DNA from: SIG469 sp964384255
Lineage (GTDB): Bacteria; Bacillota; Clostridia; Oscillospirales; Oscillospiraceae
Assembly: GCA_964384255.1 (NCBI GenBank)
Contig: CAYLKH010000056.1
Location: forward strand, 1-15,792
Reading direction: 5' to 3'
Length of the DNA stretch: 15,792 nucleotides
Shown here one piece after another: positions 6,668-13,669 of this stretch. Made by a program: the position numbers and the translations under genes. Below the pieces are notes generated by a model that worked only from the letters and a program-made list of their open reading frames with translations, made no database searches and was not told where the DNA came from. How positions within the stretch are numbered: the first letter of the stretch is position 1; every line of letters begins with the position of its first letter.

Positions 6668-7590
6668 GCTGTGGTGGCGGCATAGACCAGATATGTGGTC
6701 GTTCCCTCAGCCGGGTCCACGTCGTATTTGCTGTCGCCGGATTCCATATATGATATGCTCTGGTCCAGCAGCTCAAGGCGGGAACCCAGGGACTCCACCA
6801 CCTTCATGACCACATATACCGCCTGAGGGCAGTCCACATTGTCAGAGGTCAGGCTCAATAGCCCGCCGTAATCCGAGGTGTCGATTATCAGCTTTGTCAG
6901 CTCGTCCATCTGCTGGGCTTCTTCGGGCATCAGGTAATGGGAAAAATCCACCGACCCCAGAAGCAGCACCTTTTTCTCCCGGGAATAGCTGACTATCAGC
7001 TCTGCCAGCGCTTTCAGGGTCGTTACGTCCACAGATGGATCCAGCATTATGGCAGATACCTGGGCGCTGGGCAAAAATTCTGCCATATATGGCAGCTGCC
7101 ATCCGATGCTGTGATCGTTCTGGACCACCTCGTTGGCAAGGTTGGCGTTGATGGTCAGGTCTTTCTTTAACAGTTCTGCAAAAGCTCCGTCGCTGCTGAT
7201 GCTGCCCTTTTCGCATTTCCAGCCGCAGTCGGAATAAACCACCGCGCCCCCGGTGCCATAATGGTTTGGGCCGATGACTATCACCGTATCATAGCTGTCG
7301 TCCAGCGCTTTGAAGAACGAGGCTATCATCCGGGACGCGGTGCCGTGATGGGGGATGATCCCCGCCATCACGGTACCGCCGGTTTCGTATGCAGTGGCCT
7401 TCTGTTTAGTTGTTTCATAGGTTTTTTCGCTGTAATACAGGCAGTCCAGGAAGGACGTGGAAGGGATGTCCGCAGCGCCTGATGGGGTTGCTTCGGTGGC
7501 AGTCGGCTGGTCATCGGCCGGGCTTAACTGCCCGCTTCCGCAGCCCGCAAGGAGGGCAAGGGCAAGGACCATGGCATACAGCTTTTTCAT
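6655..7590 (-). CDS. MEMO-family (AmmeMemoRadiSam protein B-like) lipoprotein
   Basis: The 311-aa product has a lipoprotein signal with lipobox LAGC (cysteine 17), so it is predicted to be lipid-anchored outside the membrane, followed by a Thr/Ala/Pro-rich linker. The rest fits the MEMO family, related to LigB-type class III extradiol dioxygenases: IIPHHG at 78-83, GPNHYG at 107-112, DHSIGWQLPY at 159-168, DFSHY at 215-219 and a cysteine at 254 in VDCPQA. H81/H82, H110 and C254 correspond plausibly to the metal-binding residues of human MEMO1. The substrate is unknown. It overlaps the macroglobulin gene by ATGA, implying coupled expression under the ECF sigma factor. The usual partners (AMMECR1, radical SAM) are absent nearby. 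Its last codons and stop lie within a repeat tail. The family call is good, the function open. Confidence 0.82.
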   Translation of the reverse strand: MKKLYAMVLALALLAGCGSGQLSPADDQPTATEATPSGAADIPSTSFLDCLYYSEKTYETTKQKATAYETGGTVMAGIIPHHGTASRMIASFFKALDDSYDTVIVIGPNHYGTGGAVVYSDCGWKCEKGSISSDGAFAELLKKDLTINANLANEVVQNDHSIGWQLPYMAEFLPSAQVSAIMLDPSVDVTTLKALAELIVSYSREKKVLLLGSVDFSHYLMPEEAQQMDELTKLIIDTSDYGGLLSLTSDNVDCPQAVYVVMKVVESLGSRLELLDQSISYMESGDSKYDVDPAEGTTTYLVYAATTADNR

Positions 7591-10500
7591 TTTGTGGTTT
7601 CCACTTCGCTTCGCTGACCGGTGACCATCAGGCCGTTATCGACCCTTGCGGCTACGGGCATCTCCACCACGAAGCTGCCGCTGACCACAGGTTTTATCTT
7701 ATAGGTTATGGTCACAGTACCTTCTACCAGTTTATAGAATCTGACGGTCTGGCCATCCATATAGGACGCGGAATCGGCCAGCCGGAAGCCGGAGGGGATA
7801 TAGTCCTGAATATAGACAGTACCCGGTTCGGCGGCGGTGACTGTCAGGGTTACGGTCATGTCCTCACCAAGCTTTCCGGAGGAAGACATGGATTTTTCAA
7901 CTGTCAGGCCGCTGCTCTTCTGGTCGGCGATGGTGGAAACATCCAGCATATAGGACGCTACCATACAGGCCTCGCCGGACACCAGGCTGATATTGGCCTG
8001 GTCATACTGGCTTTTGGTATTAAATTCCAACACGGCCATGCCCCGTTCGCCAACGGTCACGGTTTCGGTTTTGCCATTTTTGACATAGCTGACGGTCACC
8101 TGCTGGCCGCCCCTTGGGCAGTAATAGCTGACATAGGTCATCAGCTCGCAAAGGGGATAGAACTGGCTGTTTTCGTTATGGCTCAGGGTTTGTCTGGCAT
8201 AGACCACATAGGACGCAAGGTCATCAGCATCATCAAGCTGCAATATGGACGCTACGGCCAGAGCCAGGGCGGTATATTCTACATTGGCTTCTTCCATCCC
8301 GCCCATATGGCAGCGGACATAAACGGTGTCGTCGCCGACAGTAAGGGTGCTGAGCCGGGGGGTGACCAGTTCGTTATACAGGCGCAGAGCGTTATCGCTG
8401 TCGCCCAGCAGGGCCAGCGCCTGAGCAAGACGCAGCAGGTCGTAATCGTCCAGAACATCCCGGTTTTGGGCTTCAAGCTGACGGATATCGTTAAGCACCG
8501 GCTGGTTAAACGCCGCCAGACCAAGGTAGGCCGAGGTCAGCTCCTCAGTGGACACGGATTCGTCGTCTATAATATCCTGGAACGAATATATGAGATCCTT
8601 ATTCAGCATATCTGCCGATGAGGCTGCCAGACGCGCGGTAAAATAGACATCGCCGGAGCCTGCTTCCAGCTCGCAGAGCAGGCCGTATTTGGTGCTGATA
8701 TCCCGCATTGACGGCGCAGTGTCAAGGCAGCTGTCGTCCCCTGTCTGCCGGGCAATAATTGCTGCGGCAATATTTTGGGCCGCTTTTTCGTCGGTCCTGA
8801 CGCTGCCGGAGTACCTTATGGCGTTGAGGGCTTTGTTATAGGTTTTGTATGCGCCGTTAGTCACGGTTATGGTCACGGGATATTTGACCACGTCCAGATC
8901 ATTGACCTCGGATCCGGAGACTTCTTTAATCCCCCAAATCTCTGCCGCCGTATCCACCACCTCAAAGTCCATAGCCACAGCGTCTGACAGCTGACCGCAG
9001 GCGCCGGAAATATAGAAGGTATAGCTGCCCTTTTCCAGCTTGCCGAAATTGAAGGACGCGTTTTCACCTGCGGCGCAGGATATGGAAATTATGTCAACCG
9101 GTTTGCCGCCGTCAGCGGATTCTATCCATGCGCTGTAGCTGACCTTGTCGCCGCTGTCCACCTGGACACCATAGGTGCGGCAGCCAAAGCTTATGTCGTC
9201 GCCTGTTATGAAGGTGTCGGCCACCACCGGCGACAGGAACATGGGCAGGGTGGCAGAAATATTGGTTTTGCTGTCGCCCACATATTTGCCCCTGGCTGCC
9301 AGAGCTGTTATGCGCCAGGAGGTCAGATTATCCGCAAGGGTTATGGTGGTCACTGCCTGACCGTTGGAGTCGGTAGTCAGGCAATCGAAGTTCAGGTCGT
9401 TTGCAAAATCGTCCCGAAATTCCATACCGTCTCCGCCGCCCATCTCTGCCATAAGGTCGCCGGTCCCGCCATATACCGAGATATAGCCCCAGTCGCGATA
9501 GGCATAGAAGTTGGTCAAAAACTCCGCTGACTGGTCGATTATGGCAAACACCGATTCGTCCGACACGCTGACCAGCACCTGAGCGCCGCTGACCGGGTTG
9601 CCGTCGCTGTCGGTCACCCGCAGGGTGACGGATGCGTCATCGCCGGGAGCATACTGGTCAGAGTCCGGTATTATATCGATCTTCAATTCCCTTTTCTCCG
9701 GCTGGAAAATCAGCTGGAGCTTGGATATTGTATACAGCTTGCCGCCGCTGTAATAAGCGCCCACGATACCGGCGTTGGGCAGGTTCGTCTCGTCGAAATC
9801 AACGGTGATGGAGCTTCCTGTGCTGAGCTGAACGTCGTACAGGCTCTCCTGCTGCATAAAGCTGATGAAATAGCCGGACTGAGAGGTGAAGGGGGTTTCG
9901 CTGTTGTATATCTCCACCAGTACGTCTTCGCCGTCGCCGTAATTTACGGTATAATCCATGTCCTTCGCCGTGAACCGGAGACTCACGCCGTCGTCCAGGT
10001 TGCCGCTTCCATACAGCCATCCGGAATAGTAAACGGAGGTGGAAACGGTGTAGCCGTCGGAGTCCTGAGTACTGATGTCGAGACTATAGCTCCTGTCGTC
10101 CAGCAGCTGGATGTCGTCAAACACTGCCTTGCCGTCCACCACCCGGACCTCCCAGGGGCCGATACTGGTTTCCACCAGCTCGTAGTTATAGGACTGGACA
10201 GTCTTTTTATAAACAAAGTCGTAATACTGGCCGGCCTCAACCTTCTGCCAATAGCGCTCGGTGCCGCTGATGGTGACGGTGCAGTCATAGCCTTCGCCCC
10301 GGATGTTTTCGGGATAATTGTCGGAATACAGCTGCTGCCGGGTGGTAATGTCTCCCAGGTCGATATAGTTGGCAGATATGGCCACAGCGCCGTCGTCTAC
10401 CTCTGTCTGGAGCATTATGTCATGGTAGAAAAGTATGGGGTTGAGGTAAATATAGGTATCCACCGAATCCAGCTCGTCAGTATTGATGGATATTCTGGGG

Positions 10501-12587
10501 CTGGAGGGGGTCCAGTTGGTGCCGTCGCTGCGGCTGTAGGATACTGCGAAATCGGCCCGGCCGTTTTCGTCGCACCGGGTGCTGACCTTTTCTTCTCCAT
10601 AATCCGCTGAATAACTGAGCTTCATGTTCGCTGCGGGGGTGGAATCGAAGAAGGTAGTCTCCACAGATACGCCCACGGATTCTATCTCGTCGGCAAAGTA
10701 TATCTCCTGATCGGTTTCTGCCGACATTATGTAAAGCGGTTTTTCAAATTCTGTAACATTTACATACTTTGTTGCGCACATTTCCTGATTTATGTAAACA
10801 TTAACATACAAATAACTCAGTCCCCAGTCCTCCAGAGCGCATTCCGCAGTGAAGCATCCGCCGTTTACCTTCGCCTCCACCTGAGACAGGGGTTCGCCAT
10901 CGTAAGAAGAGAAGCTGACGGTCACGGTGTCGGGAAGCTCAACGTCCCTTCTGGGGGCGATATAACCCCACATTTTGACAGTATCGGTGGGGAGATAAAT
11001 TTCCCGGGAGGTATAGACATAGGAATAATAGTTTTCGCAAACTGTGCTGCCGGACCGATTGTAGCCGGTATAGCAGGGCGCGGCATAGTATTGCCCGTCG
11101 GCATCGATAGTCACAATGCACTCGCCGCCGCTTTCTACGGAAGGCAGATCTATCACGGCGCTGCCCATGGAATCCGTAACGGCGGTTACCGTCTGGCCGT
11201 TCTGAGCAACGGAGATATCTGCCCCGGGTACCACGCTGTCGGTGGCAGAATCGTTGACCCAGACCAGTATCTGGTCGTCAGAGGCCGCCGCATAAACCAC
11301 CAGGGGCGATATCTGGATAAATCCAAAGCTGCTGTCGGAGATACCGTCGCCAGTTTCCATGGAATAACGGACGGCGTAGAAGCCGTTTTCCAGAGTATCG
11401 GGGAATTCGATGCAATAGGAGTCGCTGGAAAAACCGGATACGGGAAGCTGCTGGGCTTCAAACTCTGTTACCTTAGTCATGGAATCGAAGTCAGGTACAA
11501 AGCCCAGGCTTCCAGATGACTGAATATCGGCGGTGAAATCGGCAAAAGCGCTGTAGGTATAAATTTCCACATCCACAGGCAGGTCGGTATAGTCATATCC
11601 CGCCGGAGTGGAGATAATGGGGATCTCATGGTCGGTAAAGGTGTTCAGCTCCCCTTCGGAATAGCCGAACAGGTTTTCATCCCTGTTATCCACATAGAAG
11701 CCGAAGCTTACGCCTTCGTCAATAGTCACACCATCGCTGTCGGCGGCGGTGCTGTCCAGGCTGACGGTATAGACCGTTCCTGCTTCCAGACCGTCGGAGG
11801 GGACGAATATGGCCGTTTTGCCCCGGAGTTCAAATTCGCCTTTGACCTGAGGCTGGATGGAAAACGCGGATTCGACAGAAGTTATGTCAACAGTGTCCGA
11901 GCTGAACCGGAATTCGATTCCGCTGTCGGTATCGACCGTATCGTCCTGAGCGGGATAGGTGGATACGAGGGTGAATACATCTGCCGTCTGGAAGGCCCAT
12001 TTTTTCAGGGTGTTTCCGTTGCTGTCCGTAAGCTCGATATTGACTATGGCGTTCTGGTCGATGGGGGTTTGGGGGGTAAGCATAATGTTTCCGTCCCCAT
12101 CGGTGGAAAGAACATATTCAACATCAGGTATTATGTTAACATATTCTCTGACCAGGTCCTCAGTCAGGCCGTTGGCAGAAAGGACAAAGGAGGAATCGGT
12201 GGATATGCTGCTGCCCTGATAACTGGTGGCGGTGACAGAAAGGGTCGATGCCTCGAACCCCAGGTCGGCTGTCATCAATGCCGTCTGGCCGAAATCATAA
12301 GCCACCGGTGTCTGGTCGATTTCATAAGTGACCGCCGCCCTTTCCGCTGGATTTTCAAGTGAAGCGGACTGGGTCGTAGGCTGGGACTGCTGAGTATCGT
12401 CCCCGGGATCGGACGCCACAAGCCTGGGCAGCATCAGGGCCGCCGATACCACCAGCACGCAGCAGGCCGCAAGCCCCGCCCATTTTACCCAGGGCTGAGC
12501 CGTGCTTTTTCTCCCGGCCGTTGCGGCGTTATCAATAAGGTCGTCGTCTATCTGACCTATAGCGCGATAAAGGTCTTTCGCTTTCAT
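7587..12587 (-). CDS. Membrane-anchored alpha-2-macroglobulin-like protein with anti-sigma-like N-terminus
   Basis: This 1666-aa protein has a short N-terminal cytosolic segment (1-34, DLYRAIGQIDDDLIDNAAT), one membrane helix (about 35-54, after R26, K27, K35) and a Gln/Thr/Ser linker; the rest is extracellular. An Ig-like domain lies at about 206-300. Macroglobulin domains include EIYLPTDTVKMWGYI (529-543) and QYAPGDDASVTLRV (978-991). The A2M signature region is at 1056-1098 (DNLTSWRITALA), followed by a helical domain (about 1240-1480) and a C-terminal DYIPSGF segment (1595-1601). The thioester site expected near 1259-1268 reads YSGSVRTDEK, with no CxEQ, so covalent trapping is not expected. 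The ATG overlaps the sigma stop (ATGA) behind GGAGGGGGTGG. The N-terminus resembles clostridial proteins encoded after ECF sigma factors. An anti-sigma or sensor role is inferred; the A2M fold is firm. Bacterial A2Ms (YfaS, ECAM) are normally lipoproteins or secreted. Confidence 0.85.
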   Translation of the reverse strand: MKAKDLYRAIGQIDDDLIDNAATAGRKSTAQPWVKWAGLAACCVLVVSAALMLPRLVASDPGDDTQQSQPTTQSASLENPAERAAVTYEIDQTPVAYDFGQTALMTADLGFEASTLSVTATSYQGSSISTDSSFVLSANGLTEDLVREYVNIIPDVEYVLSTDGDGNIMLTPQTPIDQNAIVNIELTDSNGNTLKKWAFQTADVFTLVSTYPAQDDTVDTDSGIEFRFSSDTVDITSVESAFSIQPQVKGEFELRGKTAIFVPSDGLEAGTVYTVSLDSTAADSDGVTIDEGVSFGFYVDNRDENLFGYSEGELNTFTDHEIPIISTPAGYDYTDLPVDVEIYTYSAFADFTADIQSSGSLGFVPDFDSMTKVTEFEAQQLPVSGFSSDSYCIEFPDTLENGFYAVRYSMETGDGISDSSFGFIQISPLVVYAAASDDQILVWVNDSATDSVVPGADISVAQNGQTVTAVTDSMGSAVIDLPSVESGGECIVTIDADGQYYAAPCYTGYNRSGSTVCENYYSYVYTSREIYLPTDTVKMWGYIAPRRDVELPDTVTVSFSSYDGEPLSQVEAKVNGGCFTAECALEDWGLSYLYVNVYINQEMCATKYVNVTEFEKPLYIMSAETDQEIYFADEIESVGVSVETTFFDSTPAANMKLSYSADYGEEKVSTRCDENGRADFAVSYSRSDGTNWTPSSPRISINTDELDSVDTYIYLNPILFYHDIMLQTEVDDGAVAISANYIDLGDITTRQQLYSDNYPENIRGEGYDCTVTISGTERYWQKVEAGQYYDFVYKKTVQSYNYELVETSIGPWEVRVVDGKAVFDDIQLLDDRSYSLDISTQDSDGYTVSTSVYYSGWLYGSGNLDDGVSLRFTAKDMDYTVNYGDGEDVLVEIYNSETPFTSQSGYFISFMQQESLYDVQLSTGSSITVDFDETNLPNAGIVGAYYSGGKLYTISKLQLIFQPEKRELKIDIIPDSDQYAPGDDASVTLRVTDSDGNPVSGAQVLVSVSDESVFAIIDQSAEFLTNFYAYRDWGYISVYGGTGDLMAEMGGGDGMEFRDDFANDLNFDCLTTDSNGQAVTTITLADNLTSWRITALAARGKYVGDSKTNISATLPMFLSPVVADTFITGDDISFGCRTYGVQVDSGDKVSYSAWIESADGGKPVDIISISCAAGENASFNFGKLEKGSYTFYISGACGQLSDAVAMDFEVVDTAAEIWGIKEVSGSEVNDLDVVKYPVTITVTNGAYKTYNKALNAIRYSGSVRTDEKAAQNIAAAIIARQTGDDSCLDTAPSMRDISTKYGLLCELEAGSGDVYFTARLAASSADMLNKDLIYSFQDIIDDESVSTEELTSAYLGLAAFNQPVLNDIRQLEAQNRDVLDDYDLLRLAQALALLGDSDNALRLYNELVTPRLSTLTVGDDTVYVRCHMGGMEEANVEYTALALAVASILQLDDADDLASYVVYARQTLSHNENSQFYPLCELMTYVSYYCPRGGQQVTVSYVKNGKTETVTVGERGMAVLEFNTKSQYDQANISLVSGEACMVASYMLDVSTIADQKSSGLTVEKSMSSSGKLGEDMTVTLTVTAAEPGTVYIQDYIPSGFRLADSASYMDGQTVRFYKLVEGTVTITYKIKPVVSGSFVVEMPVAARVDNGLMVTGQRSEVETTK

Positions 12588-13141
12588 ATTGCCACCCCCT
12601 CCTGTCTGAGATAATGCTTCAGCTTTTCTCTCAGCCGAAACAGCATTGACCTTGTTCGTCCTTCGCTCATGCCAAATCGCCGGGCGATATCTCCGATGGA
12701 GTCGGAATACCAGTATCGACGGACGAAGACATTACGCCTGATCTCGTCCTGCTGCCGCAGCCACTGGCTGATAAGCGAAGCTATGTATTTTTCTTCGTAT
12801 GTGCTTTCGACGCTTTCCGGCGAGGAGATACATTCTGTCAGCTCGGAAAGTATTGTGTCGATCTCGCCGCTTCGTTTGGCCGCGTTGTTATAGTCGTAGC
12901 GGTCAAGGGCAAGGTTGCGTGTGATTTTTCCCAGGAAGGACTGGAGTCTTCCGGGCCGCGTAGGCGGAATTGCGTTCCATGCTTTCATATATGTGTCGTT
13001 AACGCACTCTTCGGAGTCTTCTTTGTTTTTCAGGATATTGAATGCAATCGAAAAACAGAATCTGTCATATTTTGCCGATGTTTCAGCTATAGCCGATTGA
13101 TCCCGCTGCCAGAACAGGTCAATGATGGTGCTGTCTTCCAT
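12584..13141 (-). CDS. ECF-type RNA polymerase sigma factor
   Basis: The 185-aa product has the two-domain ECF architecture. Region 2 spans about 20-85, with a YDRFCFSIAFNIL helix and TYMKAWNAIP ahead of SFLGKITRNLALDRYD, the core-binding and -10 recognition part. Region 4 spans about 118-178, with a helix-turn-helix DSIGDIARRFGMSEGRTRSM for the -35 element. No region 1.1 or 3 is present. The ATG at 13141 follows GAGGTGA (13150-13156). It is the first gene of a tightly overlapping three-gene unit with the macroglobulin and MEMO lipoprotein genes. An ECF-type promoter sits directly upstream, so autoregulation is likely. The regulator is presumably the membrane protein encoded next, through its cytosolic N-terminus; that is inferred from gene order. 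Confidence 0.93.
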   Translation of the reverse strand: MEDSTIIDLFWQRDQSAIAETSAKYDRFCFSIAFNILKNKEDSEECVNDTYMKAWNAIPPTRPGRLQSFLGKITRNLALDRYDYNNAAKRSGEIDTILSELTECISSPESVESTYEEKYIASLISQWLRQQDEIRRNVFVRRYWYSDSIGDIARRFGMSEGRTRSMLFRLREKLKHYLRQEGVAI

Positions 13142-13181
13142 TTACCACGTCACCTCAGTCTTTCTCTCTTCATTATCTGTA

Positions 13182-13207
13182 GACGATAATTATGACCATA
13201 TGTTTCA
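13182..13207 (-). promoter_or_regulatory. ECF-type promoter toward the sigma-A2M-MEMO operon
   Basis: On the minus strand TGAAAC (13202-13207), exactly 16 bp, then CGTC (13182-13185). This matches the known -35/-10 pattern of Gram-positive ECF sigma factors such as SigW and SigM. Transcription would start near 13175, giving a leader of about 35 nt. It suggests the sigma factor activates its own operon. Confidence 0.7.
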
Positions 13208-13226
13208 AATTTGTTCAAAAAAAAGT

Positions 13227-13252
13227 TGGAACTTTGACACAGATATGCCGTC
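13227..13252 (+). promoter_or_regulatory. Second ECF-type promoter, divergent, toward the phosphodiester glycosidase
   Basis: On the plus strand TGGAAC (13227-13232), exactly 16 bp, then CGTC (13249-13252). It has the same form and spacing as the minus-strand site, and 19 bp separate the two -35 elements. The start would be near 13260 and the next plus-strand gene begins at 13670, so the leader would be about 400 nt and run through tandem repeats. Confidence 0.55.
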
Positions 13253-13261
13253 TGATATAGT
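13234..13261 (+). promoter_or_regulatory. Sigma-70 promoter overlapping the divergent ECF site
   Basis: TTGACA (13234-13239), a 16-bp spacer and TATAGT (13256-13261) give a near-consensus housekeeping promoter on the plus strand, overlapping the ECF-type site. It could give basal transcription toward 13670 or a repeat-derived RNA. The two promoters would compete for the same DNA. Confidence 0.6.
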
Positions 13262-13331
13262 ATATTGGAGATCAGGGGGCGTATACCGCGACGTTAAGGG
13301 TCTAACATGACGACTCAGTTACGCAACTGGT

Positions 13332-13629
13332 GAGATTGCCACGTCGGCCTACGGCCTCCTCGCAATGACAGGCGGGGAGCGACACTGATCCCTGATTCCT
13401 CACCCCTGACCCCTGCTATGAGATTGCCACGGCGGCAAGCCGCCTCGCAATGACAGGCGGGGAGCGACACTGATCCCTGATCCCTCACCCCTGACCCCTG
13501 CTATGAGATTGCCACGGCGGCAAGCCGCCTCGCAATGACATAGGGGGTACTTTGTCTCCTCGCAATGACAGGTCTACCCTAATCTTGCGGGCCGCGCCCC
13601 TAATCCCTAAATCCTAAATCCTAACCCCT
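13332..13629. repeat. Tandem interspersed repeats plus telomere-like linker
   Basis: Three copies of GAGATTGCCACG...CTCGCAATGACA begin at 13332, 13420 and 13505, periods 88 and 85 bp. The first two are joined to the next by an almost identical linker (GGCGGGGAGCGACACTGATC and so on). A fourth partial end lies at 13559-13570. Copy 1 has a CGGCC-TAC-GGCC core, copies 2 and 3 a GGCGGC-AA-GCCGCC core. The linker GCCCCTAATCCCTAAATCC closes the array at about 13596-13629. Nothing in it looks coding. Confidence 0.88.
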
Positions 13630-13669
13630 ATAAATCCCAACTACTAAATCATACCACAGGAGAATCGTT

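Noticed and set aside
6132..6776. Several 65-115 codon frames across the repeat island
   Set aside because: They cross palindromic repeats and hairpins, have no credible ribosome sites, and their composition follows the repeats.
7410..8621. 403-codon open frame on the plus strand inside the macroglobulin gene
   Set aside because: Antisense shadow of a long coding region with biased third positions; low-complexity Gly/His-rich product, no ribosome site and no family resemblance.
13228..13255. E. coli sigma-E-like site GGAACTT-N16-TCTGA on the plus strand
   Set aside because: It overlaps the TGGAAC-N16-CGTC reading, which matches the form of the sigma gene's own promoter; both describe the same site, so only the latter is reported.
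13122..13310. 62-codon plus-strand frame over the divergent promoter region
   Set aside because: It runs through both ECF-type promoters and the start of the sigma gene, with no ribosome site; explained by the promoters.
13332..13571. CRISPR-like array
   Set aside because: Only three full units, the intervals between repeats are themselves near-identical, and no cas genes are present; it is a tandem duplication of an interspersed repeat.
13596..13629. Telomere-like CCCTAAATCC repeats as a replicon end
   Set aside because: The same short linker occurs inside repeat clusters at 6084-6120 and 6546-6580, so it is part of the repeat family and not a chromosome end.
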